A model generated the notes under the pieces. That model was given only the letters and a program-made list of their open reading frames with translations. It was not told where the DNA came from and did not search any database. Of a DNA stretch of 64,000 nt, positions 1 to 11,729 are shown in pieces (the stretch's first letter is position 1; the number at the start of each line of letters is the position of its first letter). Made by a program: the position numbers and the translations under genes. Origin of the DNA: Xestospongia bergquistia (lineage: Eukaryota; Porifera; Demospongiae; Haplosclerida; Petrosiidae); the NCBI GenBank assembly GCA_963965975.1, contig OZ014418.1:4104775-4168774 (forward strand), read 5' to 3'.

Positions 1-779
1 GTCCAGACCTCTCTCAGAATGTTCGAGCATGAACCATCCAACTAGAACATTTTCTCCTCCATAGTCCGAGCGTACATGAGATGGTAATCCATAACACTCA
101 TGATCGACAGCTTGCAGAAATGCATTTAAAAAAGTCACAGCTTATTAAGCAGGTAAGCATGTTACAATCTCCTTAACTAGATCATCTAAATCTTCATTGG
201 TTATGTCACTGAATCAATTATGTTCTATCCAGAACTCCTTTAATCTTCTTTATTTTAATCGTACGTGTAGAGCAAATGATCAGTGCTGCAATCTCAGTTT
301 CTTTAAATCCAATTTTCAACTGAGAATTTAACTTGATCCTCATATATGTCTAAAGGTGGTCAACCACGACACCCAAAGTAATCACCTCCATTTCATAGTC
401 CTGTGTCACAATATATTTGGGGTTGCAACATTATATTGTTGAAAATGAAGAGTTCTATATAGCCTAGTTTCAGCCATGACCTCTTTCACCCAAAGTAATC
501 ACCTTCATTTCATAGTCAGTAGTTAATTGCACAATCAATTGGCAGACTATACCAGTCACAGGAGTGAAGTCCCAGTGATTAGGAACCAGCATTTCTAGGT
601 GTACACATCCTTTCAAATAAATAATCACATCCTTCTTAGCACCTATAGAACTCAAGGGATAGATTCTCTTCATCATCTCTATTCCTTCTTTGAGTATGTC
701 TATGCTCTCAATCCAACCCTCCATCTTCATCAAGTACACACAAACAACACACCTGGAGTTTAAATTGATTATATTCATT
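1..779 (-). pseudogene. Integrase-core transposase, copy 1 (left arm), broken
   Basis: On the minus strand this reads as the N-terminal part of an rve-type (DDE) integrase also found at 24640-26330 and 41401-42560. The start is a short helical segment beginning MEGWIESIDILKEG near 720. After a rearranged stretch comes the helix-turn-helix part (complement of about 180-340), then part of the catalytic core around the second Asp and GGEN (complement of about 20-110). The core between the HTH and GGEN is deleted, and stops and frameshifts are present, so it cannot encode a working protein. The window begins inside it. Family membership rests on similarity to the other copies and on GGEN and HNQRIERLW motifs seen there; the transposon superfamily is not identified. 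Confidence 0.75.
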
Positions 780-839
780 GTGGTATTGTGTAGGTAGAGT
801 GAGTGAAAAGGTACATGTACAGGCTGTTGGATAGAAGGT

Positions 840-1160
840 TGTTGGATTATTAAACTACTTATCTTTGCAATCCTCTAAATAGTCTCCAAAAAGTATGTAT
901 GTTGCCATTTTTTCTATGGCTTGAATTATCAGAATAGCAAACTCAGTTTTGAAACAGAGACTTAATACTCACTATTAGGAATAGAAGAACAAACACATTA
1001 TCACAGACTACATGTACTATTGAATTTTCTATTCAATCAATACCTGGAGACAATTCAGTATGGTTTGATGAAGTAGTTAACAGCTTTCCAGACTATTCAA
1101 GTGAGACTTCATGGCATCTACCATATACTAAGAGTTTGAAGTCCATTCAATAGTTGATCA
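840..1160 (-). pseudogene. HECT E3-ligase fragment, left arm
   Basis: This segment resembles 42860-43190, where the minus strand encodes a piece that looks like the region around a G2E3-type HECT domain (VVDAMKSHPSSLKSL). Here the frame is broken and only short matching stretches remain, for example the complement of 1040-1150. It lies upstream, in minus-strand sense, of the integrase copy, which repeats the HECT-next-to-integrase arrangement seen elsewhere in the window. Assignment is by similarity to the better copy and is only moderately secure. Confidence 0.45.
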
Positions 1161-1194
1161 AGTTCAGCTTTTGATCAAAGTATGTATAGTTTGA

Positions 1195-3770
1195 GTTAAG
1201 GACTGCCATTTTCAATCATAGAGATTTGGTTTTAAGATCTGTCATAGAGATGTTAAAACTTTATGTTATGTGAATAGTACTTAAGACCATGGTAATCATG
1301 TTCATTAAGGTGATGTCATTCTTGTCATATGAATTACTTACTAACATCACTTTCCATAGACATCTTCTGCCTAAACTTCAGTATCCACTCAAGTTAGTAC
1401 AAAATTTATATGTATGACTTCAAAAGTGACTTTGTAAGCCAATAGTCATGAACAGAATGATTTCAACTGCCATAACGTCTTTGACAGTGCTGTACTCACT
1501 GCTTATATAGGAAAGCAATGACAAGTACATGTATGCATGTGAAGTATGCTGTGAGGCACACACTTACTCATAACATGGACATGTTAGTCAGTTTCACTTT
1601 ATGCTCTTTGTCATGACCAACTCTCTGTCTACTAACACATCAGTTGTCCTTTCAAATAAGATCACAACGTCATCTTATTTGAGGCAAAAATTTAGGGTTG
1701 TAAATATGCAACACTTGACCTTTCCTTTCAATACTAAATCCTGACTGGAGTTTTAGCTTTCTTTATATAATTCATGCTGTATATTTATTCACTTAACTGA
1801 TTGTCAGCAATAGTCCTTCAATAATGATTCTCATGATCACAATTTCCTTTTTTACTTTTTGATAGTTTATTTCAGAGCAAAGAATGAGTGCAATAACACA
1901 AACTAGTACAAACACACATCTTGAAATATAAGAAATACCCTATATATAAGTTGGTTATGTAAAAAAGATTTGAAGTGGGGTAATGGGGATGATAAATTAA
2001 AAGCAAAAAAGACCTGAATGTTTGGGTCATGAAATAAAATTATTCACCAAATGTTTCAACAGTTAATACAACTGTTATCATCAGTGGCTACGTACTAAAA
2101 TACAACAATAAATAGGACTGTTTTCATTGTTGTATTTTACTATGTAGCCACTGATGATAACAGTTGTACTTACTGTTGAAACATTTGGCTAATAAATTTT
2201 AGTTGGTCAATAGTAAAAACATAAATCCTACTACTATAAATTAATATCATTAACAAATCTACAGGTAGAGAGTAGCAATGAGGATTAGAGGTAATAAATG
2301 GAATAAAAAGGAATGTGTTATGGATACTACAAAGTGATTCAAGGGGAGAATTACAATATCTTGTGACATAACTTCAGTATCTATTCCATTTGCCATTTTC
2401 ACTCATAGAAAATATGGTTTAAGGACTGCCACAGATATATTAAGGATTTATCCTTTGCAGTATTAGTGTTTAATGCTGTTGCAATTATACTGATTATTAT
2501 GATATATATGATGTCATTTTTGTCACGTAAATTGGTTACTAATGTCACTTTATTCCAAAAGTATCTTGTGCCAAAACTACAGTTCCTATTTTTTGGTCAT
2601 TTTTACTAATAGAGATTTGGTTTAAAGATCTGTCATAGAGATGTTAAAAATTTATGTTATGTGAATGGTGCTTAAGGCCGTGGTAATCATGTTCATTAAG
2701 GTGATGTCATTCTTGTCATATGGATTACTTACTAACATCACTTTCCAAAGATATCATGCGTCTGAACTTCAGTATCTACCCCATTGGCAATTTTTACTCA
2801 AAATAATTAAGTTATAAGGGATGTCATAATTGTACCAACTGGGATGATGTCATTTTTCTCATGTAAATTGGTTACTAATGTCACTTTCAATTAATAGTTT
2901 CTGCCAAAACTTCACTATGTATTCCATCAGTCACTTTGACTCATAGAAATTAGACTTTAAAGACTACCATAGAGATCTTAAGGCTTTTTGTTTGCTGATT
3001 AGGGTTTAACATCATTGCAATCATACCAATTAAGATCATGGTATTTTTCTCAAGTGAATTTGTTACTAACATCACCTTCAAAAGATATCTTGTCTTAAAA
3101 CTTTGGTATGTACTTCATTGGCCATTTTCACTCATATAAATTAGGGCTTAAGGACTGTGATAGAGATTGTAAGACGTTATGTTTGGCAAATAGGGTTTAA
3201 GGTCCTTGTAATCTTGTTTATTAAGATGTTGTTTTTCTAAGGTGAATTGGTTATTAAATTGGCTTTCCAAAGAAATCCTGTGTGAATGCTTCAGTATCTA
3301 CTCCATTGGCCATTTGGCTCATAGAAATTAGACTTTAAGGACTACCGTAGAGATCTTAAGGCTTTCTGCTTGGCGATTAGGATTTAAGGCCACTGTAATG
3401 CAGATTATGATGATGTCATTTCTCTTAAATGAATTGGTTGCTAATGTCACTATATGAAGATATCTTGTGCCAAAACTTCATTGATGACTTGGACTAATAG
3501 AAATTAATTGTTTAAGATCTGCTATAGATATCTTAAGGCTTTATGTTTGGCCATTAGGTTTTACCACATTTCTAATCATAACGATTAGGTGAAGTAATTT
3601 TTGTCATGTTAATTGGTTACTAATGTACTGATCAAACATATCTTATGTCAAAACCTCATCATCTACTACATTGGCTATTTACACTCATAGAAATTTGATT
3701 TTAAAGACTGCTGCACAGATGTTAAGACTTTTGACACACATTATCTATGGAAATAATAGGCAGAGTTTGT
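1195..3770. repeat. Tandem repeat array, unit about 190 bp, left arm
   Basis: The same phrase set recurs about every 150-200 bases: a block like gatgtcatttttctcatg, then aattggttactaatgtcac, then cttcagtatctactccattgg, then ctcatagaaatt, then a block like agagatcttaaggcttta. Clear units occupy 1200-1440 and 2340-3770, with unrelated sequence (about 1440-2335) between. Units are diverged from each other. The array has a mirror-image partner at 22226-24345. No open reading frame of note lies in it. Confidence 0.85.
2050..2190. repeat. Long hairpin (palindromic MITE-like insert)
   Basis: About 60 bases from 2050 (starting aaatgtttcaacagttaata) are followed, after a loop of roughly 20 bases, by their near-perfect reverse complement ending at about 2190 (ctgttgaaacattt). 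The insert sits in the stretch that interrupts the 190-bp tandem array in the left arm and has no counterpart in the right arm. It could be a fold-back MITE or a chance-fixed inverted duplication; I could not define a target duplication. Confidence 0.8.
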
Positions 3771-3812
3771 AAAATATAACAACTTTTGAAGAACAACTTT
3801 TTATTAATAATA

Positions 3813-4214
3813 ATGGAGGAAAGATGCTGCAGCTGCAATGGAAAAAAAGCCAGATGCTCTCGATGTAAGTGCGCTCTTGTCGACTACTTGAGTCTCACTC
3901 TTGTCGTAATCCCTCTAATTTACCTCAAAGTATCCCTGCAGTGCAGCAACCCTGCTGTGGTCCTGCTCACGTTGACTCTACTCCCACCGCCTCACCAACA
4001 TCATCTACCCCTCGGTCTCCTGGGTCCTCCTCCCAATCGCTCCGTTTTCCCTCTCAAGAAAGTTCCCACATAGGTGACGGTGGCAGTCAGGCAGCTGTGG
4101 TTGTAAGCCTACCTCCACTCTCCACCATTTTCCGCACATGTGCTTTCACACTTCCCAAGGGTGCCCGTGATGCGTGGGCGGGATTACTCACTTCTGAAAT
4201 CAACGCTATTTTAG
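3813..4214 (+). pseudogene. LINE copy A, N-terminal Cys-rich region
   Basis: The ATG at 3813 opens a frame with CCSCNGKKARCSRCKC, matching the start of LINE copy C at 27509 (CCSCNSEGARCVRCVC). It soon shifts to another frame (from 3869), which runs through a Pro/Ser-rich linker to LPKGARDAWAGLL, equivalent to VPKGARDSWASLL in copy C. At 4214 it is cut by the hAT element, and the same frame resumes at 7305. The cysteine cluster is probably a zinc-binding nucleic-acid-binding module; this is inferred from spacing only. Confidence 0.75.
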
Positions 4215-7200
4215 CAGTGGCTGATCCAGAAATTCCCAAGGGGGGGTGGAATTAAAGTAAAACTCTGAAACTCCATGAGAAAAATTACATGTAGCACTAC
4301 ACTTGATCATGCACTGCAGCAGTCAAGTTTATATTACTGTTAGCTTCAAACATGATCATCCATTTACACTTGAGTTGACAATGACTTGTGAAAATTTAAC
4401 TGCATGCATGACTGCTTGATTGTTGGAGCCTAGGACTTCAGTATACTTCAGGTTACTACATGTGTTTGTGCAGCTGTGACTAAGTGTCCTCAGTTCATGT
4501 CATTGTGTCATGGGAAAGTGGAAAAAGAAAAGCAGCAATGGTACTAAAGACATCAGGTCTTTATTTACCAGTCAAGCTCAACATCAGTACAAGGTGTAAT
4601 ATAATAGTTATGAATTGATTATTATAGTCAATGATCTTCACAGGCCCATGATTCAGAGTTGCACTCATCTCAGTCTACTATTAATAATGACTTATCTAGT
4701 ACCAGTAACTCACTTTCACAAGAGTTTCCACATGACAGTTTACAAGATGAAGATATCAGTATTGGTACCAGTATACGTCAGAGTCCCCAGCAACATAGAA
4801 ATACAGGAGACAATACATCCCAAATTCCCCAACAAGATACCAGTGAGGATGATCTTGGTACACCTATGATCACGGGTGATAATGATGTCATTACTGCATC
4901 AGGATCAGGAATGGCACAATGTTCCAACTCATGTGAGGAAAATTCGAGCAGTGTAATGGTTCCACCTTGCCACAATCATTCTTTAAATCTAATAGAGATA
5001 GCAATTCAAAAAACCAGAGTGCTAACAGAGTCTGAAAAGTACAAACTTCTTACTACATCACCGAATGAAAAAATTCCACACAATCAAACCTCAAGCTTGG
5101 ATTACAGATATTTTCCTTATAAAAGGGGTAGTCAACAGTGAAAGATATACTTTCAAAGGAAATGGTTGGAACAGCACACATGGCTTTTCTATGGTGGATG
5201 TGTGGAGAAAGGAGGTTGGTGCTTACCGTGCATAATTTTCTTAACAGATAGTGAGAAGGTACAGCTCAAGAGTTTTGTTAACACCACTTTTGTCAATTAC
5301 AACAAATCCACCGAGATTCTTGCTAGAATGTTTATCACTTGCGTGCAGTTCAGAGATCGTACACCTTCAAAGCTAGCTATTCCAATCCAGAAATCAGAAT
5401 TGACAGTCGACTCACAGATACTAATCAGAAAAATTTTTTGTTCAATTCTGAAATTTTACCTGTCTTAGTAGAAGCAGTTTTAACTTGTGCCAGGCAGAAA
5501 GTGACCCTGCAAGGACATAAACAAGACAGTTAGACTTCTCCAAGCCTCCATATTTCAATGAAGGTAATTTCATAGCTATTTTAAGACTGCTTGCCAAAAC
5601 AAACAGCACTTTGCAGTCGCATCTAGTTTCTGGTCCAAAAAATGCAAAGTATATTAGCAAAACAATCCAAAATGAGATCCTAGAAATAGCTACCACACAA
5701 ATTGGTCAATTTTATCGAGATTGCTCGATGATTTGTCCTCATTTTTCACTGATAGCAGATGAAGTAACTTCTCATGGTAAAGAGATCTTATCAGTTTGCT
5801 TACGCTTTCTGGAAGTTAGGACTAACACTGAATTTGTTGCCAAGAAACGAGGTCCTCTTGGATTTTCACTTCTTAGAAAGAATCACAGAGGAAAAGATAG
5901 CTGAGGGTATCCTAAAGGTACTTGAATGTCATGAAATCGATGTAACTAAATGTCGTGGGCAAGCATATGACACTACAGCCTCTATGAGTTCTTCAAGATC
6001 AGGTGTACAAGCCCATATTCAGAAATTTGCTCCTGATGCGATTTACCAAGGATGCGTATTACATAGCTTAAACCTTGTAATATGCAACTCCTCGAAAATT
6101 TCATCTATTAGAAATATGATACACAGCTGCCATCAAGCATTTTTGTTCTTTGATAACTCCCCAAAGCGCCAACGATTTCTTGAAATGGTAATCAAATGTT
6201 TTTGTCCTAATCATGCATTGTATCCATATCTTGTTCAAACTTGGAATGAAATAAGCCATCCAAGTGATGAGGAACAGTTATATCCAGAAGGTAATCATTG
6301 GAACTAGGATTCTGAGTCTTGCAGTTATGCAAATGGACTTCGACACACTTTCTGTAAATTTGAGCACATAGTCGTCTTCTTGATTGCAAAAGAACTTTTG
6401 GAACCAATTCGTCTAATTGCTGAATGCCTTCAAGGAAGACTACAGGAAGTTTACTTTGGCTTTAAAAAGGTTGATGAAGTAAAAGAGGCCTACAAGAGAA
6501 TGAGGGAACATGTATCTACTCAGCACAATTCTGTTTACTCTAAAGCTCTCAAGCTGGCAGATGACATAGGGAGTAATGAGGACATGCCACGCATACTGAA
6601 GGGAAGACAAACAATGAGATCAAATCCTGATGTTACATCTCCAAAGGATTACTGGAAAGTAACAGTTACAATTCCCTTCCTTGACTCAATTGTTTCTGAG
6701 TTCGAGTGTAGATTTGCACCAGAAAAACGGGCACATTATGAGCTTTGCTCCTTAATTCCTGAAATCATCACTAAAAAGGATGAAAGTGATATTAGTGACA
6801 CAGCTGATCTCCTAGCTTCAAAATGGACCCATCTGATGCCATCATCAAATAACTTTGAAATTGAACTTAGACGATGGAAAGTACACTGTGAAAGTATCAA
6901 AGAACCAAGATCAGTAACGAGTCTACTTAAATTAGATGCCGATTCCATTTTTTATCCAAATGTCAGGGAGCTTTTATGTATCCTGGCAGTTCTTCCAATA
7001 GGTAGTACAGAAGCAGAAAGATCATTTTCATGTTTAAGACAGATTCACACGTGGTTGCGAACAACAATGACTTCTGACAGACTTGGCAATTTAGGTGTAA
7101 TAGGGATGCAAGGATTTAATTATGAAATAAGTATAGAAAAATGTTGTGAACAATTTAAATTAAGAAACCCTAGAAAAATGACTTGTGATTTAGTTCTTTT

Positions 7201-7304
7201 CAATTGATTAATTATTGGCTTTATTAAAATTATTTATATTAAGTAATTCATGGGAAAAGAGGGGTGGAAATCCACCCTTACCACCCCCCCTGGATCAGCC
7301 CTTG
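4215..7304 (+). mobile_element. hAT transposon (DUF4371/ZMYM1-like) inside LINE A
   Basis: The ends form imperfect terminal inverted repeats: left cagtggctgatccag at 4215, right end reading caagggctgatccag on the complement, finishing at 7304. Both are followed inward by a G-run (ggggggg). The short sequence tttag flanks both sides (4210-4214, 7305-7309). hAT elements normally make an 8-bp duplication, and the remaining 3 positions do not match, so the duplication has decayed or the ends are off by a few bases. Deleting the insert restores the LINE frame (GARDAWAGLL to ASPYDVSRW), which fixes the boundaries well. Confidence 0.85.
4659..7207 (+). pseudogene. hAT transposase, DUF4371/TTF-zinc-finger type, broken
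   Basis: Pieces in several frames give the domain order of ZMYM1-like hAT transposases. They are a Ser/Asn-rich N terminus (4659-5141), a TTF-type zinc finger (5140-5330, with WLFYGGC and GGWCLPCIIF), and a DUF4371-like part of the RNase H fold (5560-6200, containing LIADEVTSHGKEILSVC and CRGQAYDTTASM). The last piece, 6380-7207, ends in the hAT C-terminal dimerisation motif (LPIGSTEAERSFSCLRQIHT). At least three frameshifts and stops separate the pieces, so it is inactive. The final stop is at about 7205, 100 bases from the right terminal repeat. Confidence 0.85.
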
Positions 7305-9912
7305 TTTAGCCTCTCCTTATGATGTATCCCGTTGGCAAAAGCTCTTTATGATGCCGAAATGCATTCTCTCAAACCCTTTTGATAAACCTTACACCCCCTG
7401 GCGTGTCATCTTATCAACTATAAAAGATAGGATTAAACAATGGCAGCAGGTTAAAATGGTGGATTTGTGGATCAATCTTATTTGTAATAGTAGAGACTCC
7501 AATCGCAAGAATCGTATGAACTCTAACCAATCACCTGGTGCTCTACGTGCTACCAATGCTAGACGTGCACTACAGGAAGGCCACTACCACAAGGCTATTC
7601 AATCTCTTTCATCTCTCAGCCTCGCTGACACATCTGATGACACTTTTCATGTTTTACTCGCTAAACATCCTCAATCACCTCCCCCACATCTACCCCCTGA
7701 TCCTGTCCCTGCCCCCATAACCGTACCTGAGTCTTTAGTGCTGCACTCTATTAAGAGTTTTCCCCCAGGCCCTGCCCCTGGCCCATCTGGTTTACGTGCT
7801 GAACATCTGAAAGAGGCAGTTCTCTGCCCTTCCCCAATTCGCGCTTCTTCTATGCTTAAAGCCCTTCACAAACTTGTTAATCTCGGCTCTGCCCCTTCAT
7901 GCATTATGACTCACCTGTGCGGAGCTTCCCTGCTAGCATCTATCAAGAAGGATGGTGGCCTTAGACCCATCGCGGTAGGGGAGGTTCTGCGTTGTCTCAC
8001 TGCTAAGTGCTTAGCACGCGCATCAAACAGAGAAGCTAATTGCATTTTAGCACCACTACAAGTCGGAGTGGGTGTTCCCGGAGGGACAGAAGCAGCAATT
8101 CATGCTTTAAGAAACACCCAAAAGAATGTTTCTACCCAAGATTCAGACAAATGGGTATTATTGCTTGATTTTGCTAATGCATTTAACTCTATAGATCGGG
8201 AGATAATGCAGTCTGAAGTACAGTCTCGCTTGCCTGGCCTCTCTGCCTGGTTCCAGTTCTGCTATAGTAACCCCTCTTCCCTTCTGTTTGGCACTCATAC
8301 TTTGGATAGTTGCTGTGGGTTACATCAGGGAGATCCCCTGGGCCCACTTGGTTTCGCATTAACACTCCACCCTATCATAGAGAGGATTGCTATGGAAGTC
8401 CCCCATCTCTTAGCCAATGTCTGGTATATGGATGATGGCATCCTCTGCGGGTCAGGGGATGATTTGTTGTAGGCCTTGGATATTGTTGAGGAGATGGGTC
8501 CTTCTAGAGGGCTCCAAATTAATAGACACAAGTCACTGATAGATCCACCACCAACCCCCTTCCCTCTGACATCCCTGTTGCACATGACTGTTTTGTTCTT
8601 CTTGGCTCCCCTATAAGATCACCTTCTTTCTGTGACTTGCATGTCCAGAAACAAGTTGAAAAACTCAGCCACACTCTATCATTCCTGTCAGACCTAAGAG
8701 ATTCCCAGATGGAGACCACACTCCTGTGATCTTGTCTTGGTTTCCCTAAAATATCATTTCTGTTTCACACTTGCCCCCCCCCACTCTTATTAAAAATGCT
8801 GTGTCATCGTTTGACTCTCTTATCCGCCAACACTTGGATGACATTGTGGGGGGCCCCCTCAATTCTTGGTCCTACACTAAGGCCTCTCTCCCTATCTCGT
8901 TAGGTGGCTTGGGACTCTGCAGGGCATCTCTCCATGCACCAGCAGCTTACATCAGCTCGATATCTTCGACTGAATGGCTCGTTTCAGATATCCTTGATGG
9001 AACCTGCTCACCTCCTCCTCTACTTTCCTCTGCTTTTTTGGATTTTTCACTAGGCACAAACAACTCAGATTGGTCTTCAGCAGCTGGCATAGAGTTTCCA
9101 TTATCTCAAAAGAATCTTTCCCGCGCTTTGGATGAAGCATCCTATACCTCTCTCCTTCATGAGGCTCCTAATCAACGTTTTAAAGCTCTCACTCTCTCTT
9201 CCTCAATGCCCCACGCTGGGGACTGGCTTAACGTGATACCTTCACCAGCCCTTGGCTTGTCCGTTGAGGACTTGGATTTCCACCATTGCCTACAATATTG
9301 GCTAGGAACCCCTATGTTTCCCTCAGAATATCAATGCCCCTTTTGTAGTGGTATGTGTGATGTCTATGGAGATCATCATGTTGAGTGTGGAGGTAATAAT
9401 GACAGAATTCATCGACATGACATGATTAGGGATGTTGTTTTCTCCACTACACAAGCTGCCACCCTCTGCCCTAGAAAAGAAGTACCTTCATTAATACCCT
9501 CATCTATGAGCAGGCCTGCAGACGTGTATCTTCCCTCTTCGACCAATGGCAAACCAGCAACACTTGATGTGTCCGTGATTTCACCCATGCAGCAGCTAAC
9601 ACTCTCTGGAGCCTCCACATCACAATTGGAGTTGGAGAAGACAGGAAGCAACGGGCCTATGGTCAAAGATGCCACGAGGCTGGGATCTCCTTTGTCCCTC
9701 TCTTAACAGAGACTTTAGGAGGTTAGAGCACCACTGCTACTAAGACCATCTCCTCGATTGGTAGACTGCTTGGCCTATGTTCTGGAACCGAGCCAAGGGA
9801 AACTACTTCTCATTTGTTCCAACGGTTATCAGTTACTCTGTGGAGAGGAAATGCCATAATGTGGTCTGCCAGGACACTGACCACCCCACCTTCCCTTGAT
9901 GGTCAACTTTGA
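7305..9912 (+). pseudogene. LINE copy A, reverse transcriptase and REL endonuclease
   Basis: It resumes the LINE frame after the hAT. Visible reverse transcriptase blocks are GLRPIAVGEVLRCL, LLLDFANAFNSIDR (motif A), HQGDPLGPLGFAL (motif B) and WYMDDGILCGS (motif C, active-site Asp pair). The C-terminal part has a CCHC-like zinc motif (CPFC with HHVEC, about 9336-9390) and RPADVYLP with LDVSVISP, matching the PD-(D/E)XK restriction-like endonuclease of R2/R4-type LINEs. An in-frame TAG at 8470, a frameshift near 8545, a TGA near 8727, another frameshift near 9625 and a TAG near 9726 break it. The original stop is probably the TGA at 9910. Confidence 0.88.
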
Positions 9913-9965
9913 CTGTCACTGTAAACTATAATATTAATTATAATAATAACAATAATAATAATATT

Positions 9966-11140
9966 TGTTGCAGACTTGGCTCTATTGACATGTTGTGGCA
10001 CACAAAGGAGATATTAATGTTGCATATTTCATTGTGTCTTATAGAGGGAAACCCCTAATGGACAAGATAGCAATTGATCAGTTATAAAGAATTGGCCACA
10101 ATTACAACCTGAAGAAGAATTCTTAATGGATCAGCCATAGCAAAGATACAATGCTGTCTTATGCAGTGTGAATTCATGAAATTAGATTGGTAAAACAGAG
10201 AGGCAGATGGACACACCTTTTGCACTAAAAAGATCCATAGTCTTCTGAAGGATAGGGCCTAGTTTGTTATAAAGGGGAGCTGCATTATTTCTGTTATACT
10301 TCCTCTTTCTCCTTGAATGGAGGTTTTTAACCGGAGTTGTTCCCAGCTACAGTCATTGAGTTTGTAGATGTTAATTGGTTGTTAACGAGTTTAATGAGGG
10401 AGCCACAAACTGAATTTAGAAAGAAAATTGTGCTGATGCAAAAGTAGCTCGTTTCTGTAATCCCAGACTTCACAGGTGAGTTGGTAAGGCCAAATGGTCC
10501 CGTTCCAGTTCCACAGGTGGGTTTCTGTCAGATAGAGAGGGAATAAATTTTAATTGTAGTGTTTCTTCCGAAGGTTGAAGGTTTTCTGACAGAAACGTTG
10601 CAAACAATCTGTAATCTGAAAGAAGTATGTCCAATGTGACGATAGTCTGTCAATAAAGGATGCATAAGCAGCATGAAAGTGGGACTTAGCGATGGAGCTC
10701 TTCACACCAAAGAGTGATCTTATTTTCAGCAACTTGTCTTATGAAGTTGTGAGATCCAATAGCACCTCTAAGATATTCAAACCCAACTGAACTTATCTGT
10801 ATCCCAGAACCAGTAAAGACCCTCTTTGCCTCAGAATAGAAGTCAGGTTTTACAAGTAAGTCAGTCTTCTGATTATTTGGAAGTAACCACAGTGTGGGCA
10901 TAGTGTATTTGGCTGATCCCACCACAAATTCAAATTCTGAAGACTACCAGCAGCAGCTAAACCATCAACATACCAGACCTGGTCAACTGATGTGTTTTTC
11001 CTAAGGTGATCAATCAATGGCAATCTGCCTATCCCATTCATGTTCATAGCCAGGGTGTCCCCTCTTGAGATCTAGATGGTATATTGCAACCATTGCCATA
11101 GAACGTGGAGGGGAGATAAAGATAATAATAATAATAATAA
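9966..11140 (-). pseudogene. YADD-type LINE fragment, left arm
   Basis: Minus-strand pieces (10550-11047 is the best part) match the plus-strand copy at 20565-21780. Readable motifs are PLIDHLRKNTSVDQVWY for the catalytic region, GIQISSVGFEYLRGAIGSHN and the thumb region SHFHAAYASF. A Cys pair near the C terminus is followed by a (TAA)n tail at the 9966 side. The first Asp of YADD reads YVDG here, so the active site is mutated. Only the reverse transcriptase palm and thumb and part of the C-terminal region remain; the 5' end is truncated at a TAA tract (about 11112-11140). It is distinct from LINE copies A-C. Confidence 0.8.
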
Positions 11141-11270
11141 TTCATTGTATTTTTGCTTAGTTTGATTTTATTTGCTTATATAAGTCTTTGCTTTTTTGCT
11201 ACTCTTTGGTGTATTAGAGTTGTTTAATTTTGTAAAAACTTGAAGTTTTTTTTACTTATGTAAGTCAAGT

Positions 11271-11321
<51 letters not shown>

Positions 11322-11400
11322 CTGATCATTTAAACATATCACAAATGAGAACAACAAAAGTAAATAGTATATTGTGAACATCACCTTAGCAAGCACCTTC
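11141..11400. repeat. AT-rich stretch with (TAA)n microsatellite
   Basis: About 53 bases at 11270-11322 are uninterrupted taa repeats. The flanking 11323-11400 is the mirror partner of about 20480-20565 in the right arm. The segment 11141-11265 has no partner there, so it is a left-arm insertion or a right-arm loss. No gene is seen. Confidence 0.8.
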
Positions 11401-11499
11401 ATTATAGTAAGAAATTCTGTTCATCGCCACGCCCCATTGTGACGCCCTACTTCATCCCCACCTTAATACTGAAATGGAAGGAATTTCCAGTATTATCGA

Positions 11500-11720
11500 G
11501 TAGCGATGTTTACAATGATTGCTAATTGTACCTGTAAAATTGTGAGCTCGCGAATTACAATAATTGTGAATTCGTCAAATTGTGAATTTTGAAATGTGAA
11601 AATCAGGAATTTCCGGTAAATCGTGAATTTTGAATATGCAATAATCGTGAATTTCTGGTAAAATCGCGAATTTTGAGTGTGCAATAATCGTGAATTTGGC
11701 GCCAATTTTTGTCATAGATC
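11500..11720. repeat. Minisatellite, unit about 45 bp, left arm
   Basis: Short units built around aaatcgtgaattttg and gcaataatcgtgaatt repeat about four to five times. The mirror-image array is at 20165-20415 with the same flanks, for example cctacttcatccccacctta at 11443 against taaggtggggatgaagtagg at 20475. No coding potential is apparent. Confidence 0.8.
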
Positions 11721-11729
11721 GTATTCCAT

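Larger units (their letters stand above)
3806..9960 (+). mobile_element. LINE copy A (REL-type), near full length, split by a hAT
   Basis: A non-LTR retrotransposon that starts at a Cys-rich N terminus just after a short TAA tract, carries reverse transcriptase and a C-terminal restriction-like endonuclease, and ends in a (TAA)n-like tail at about 9930-9960. A hAT transposon occupies 4215-7304. Its tail abuts, tail to tail, the tail of the YADD LINE at 9966, so it probably inserted in that LINE's microsatellite tail. The 3' part is very similar to copy B (30713-32072, minus), pointing to one subfamily. It has stops and frameshifts and is not functional. Confidence 0.85.

Noticed and set aside
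1195-3770. Possible CRISPR-like array
   Set aside because: Units are about 190 bp, diverged throughout and have no short exact repeat with unique spacers; the DNA is eukaryotic.
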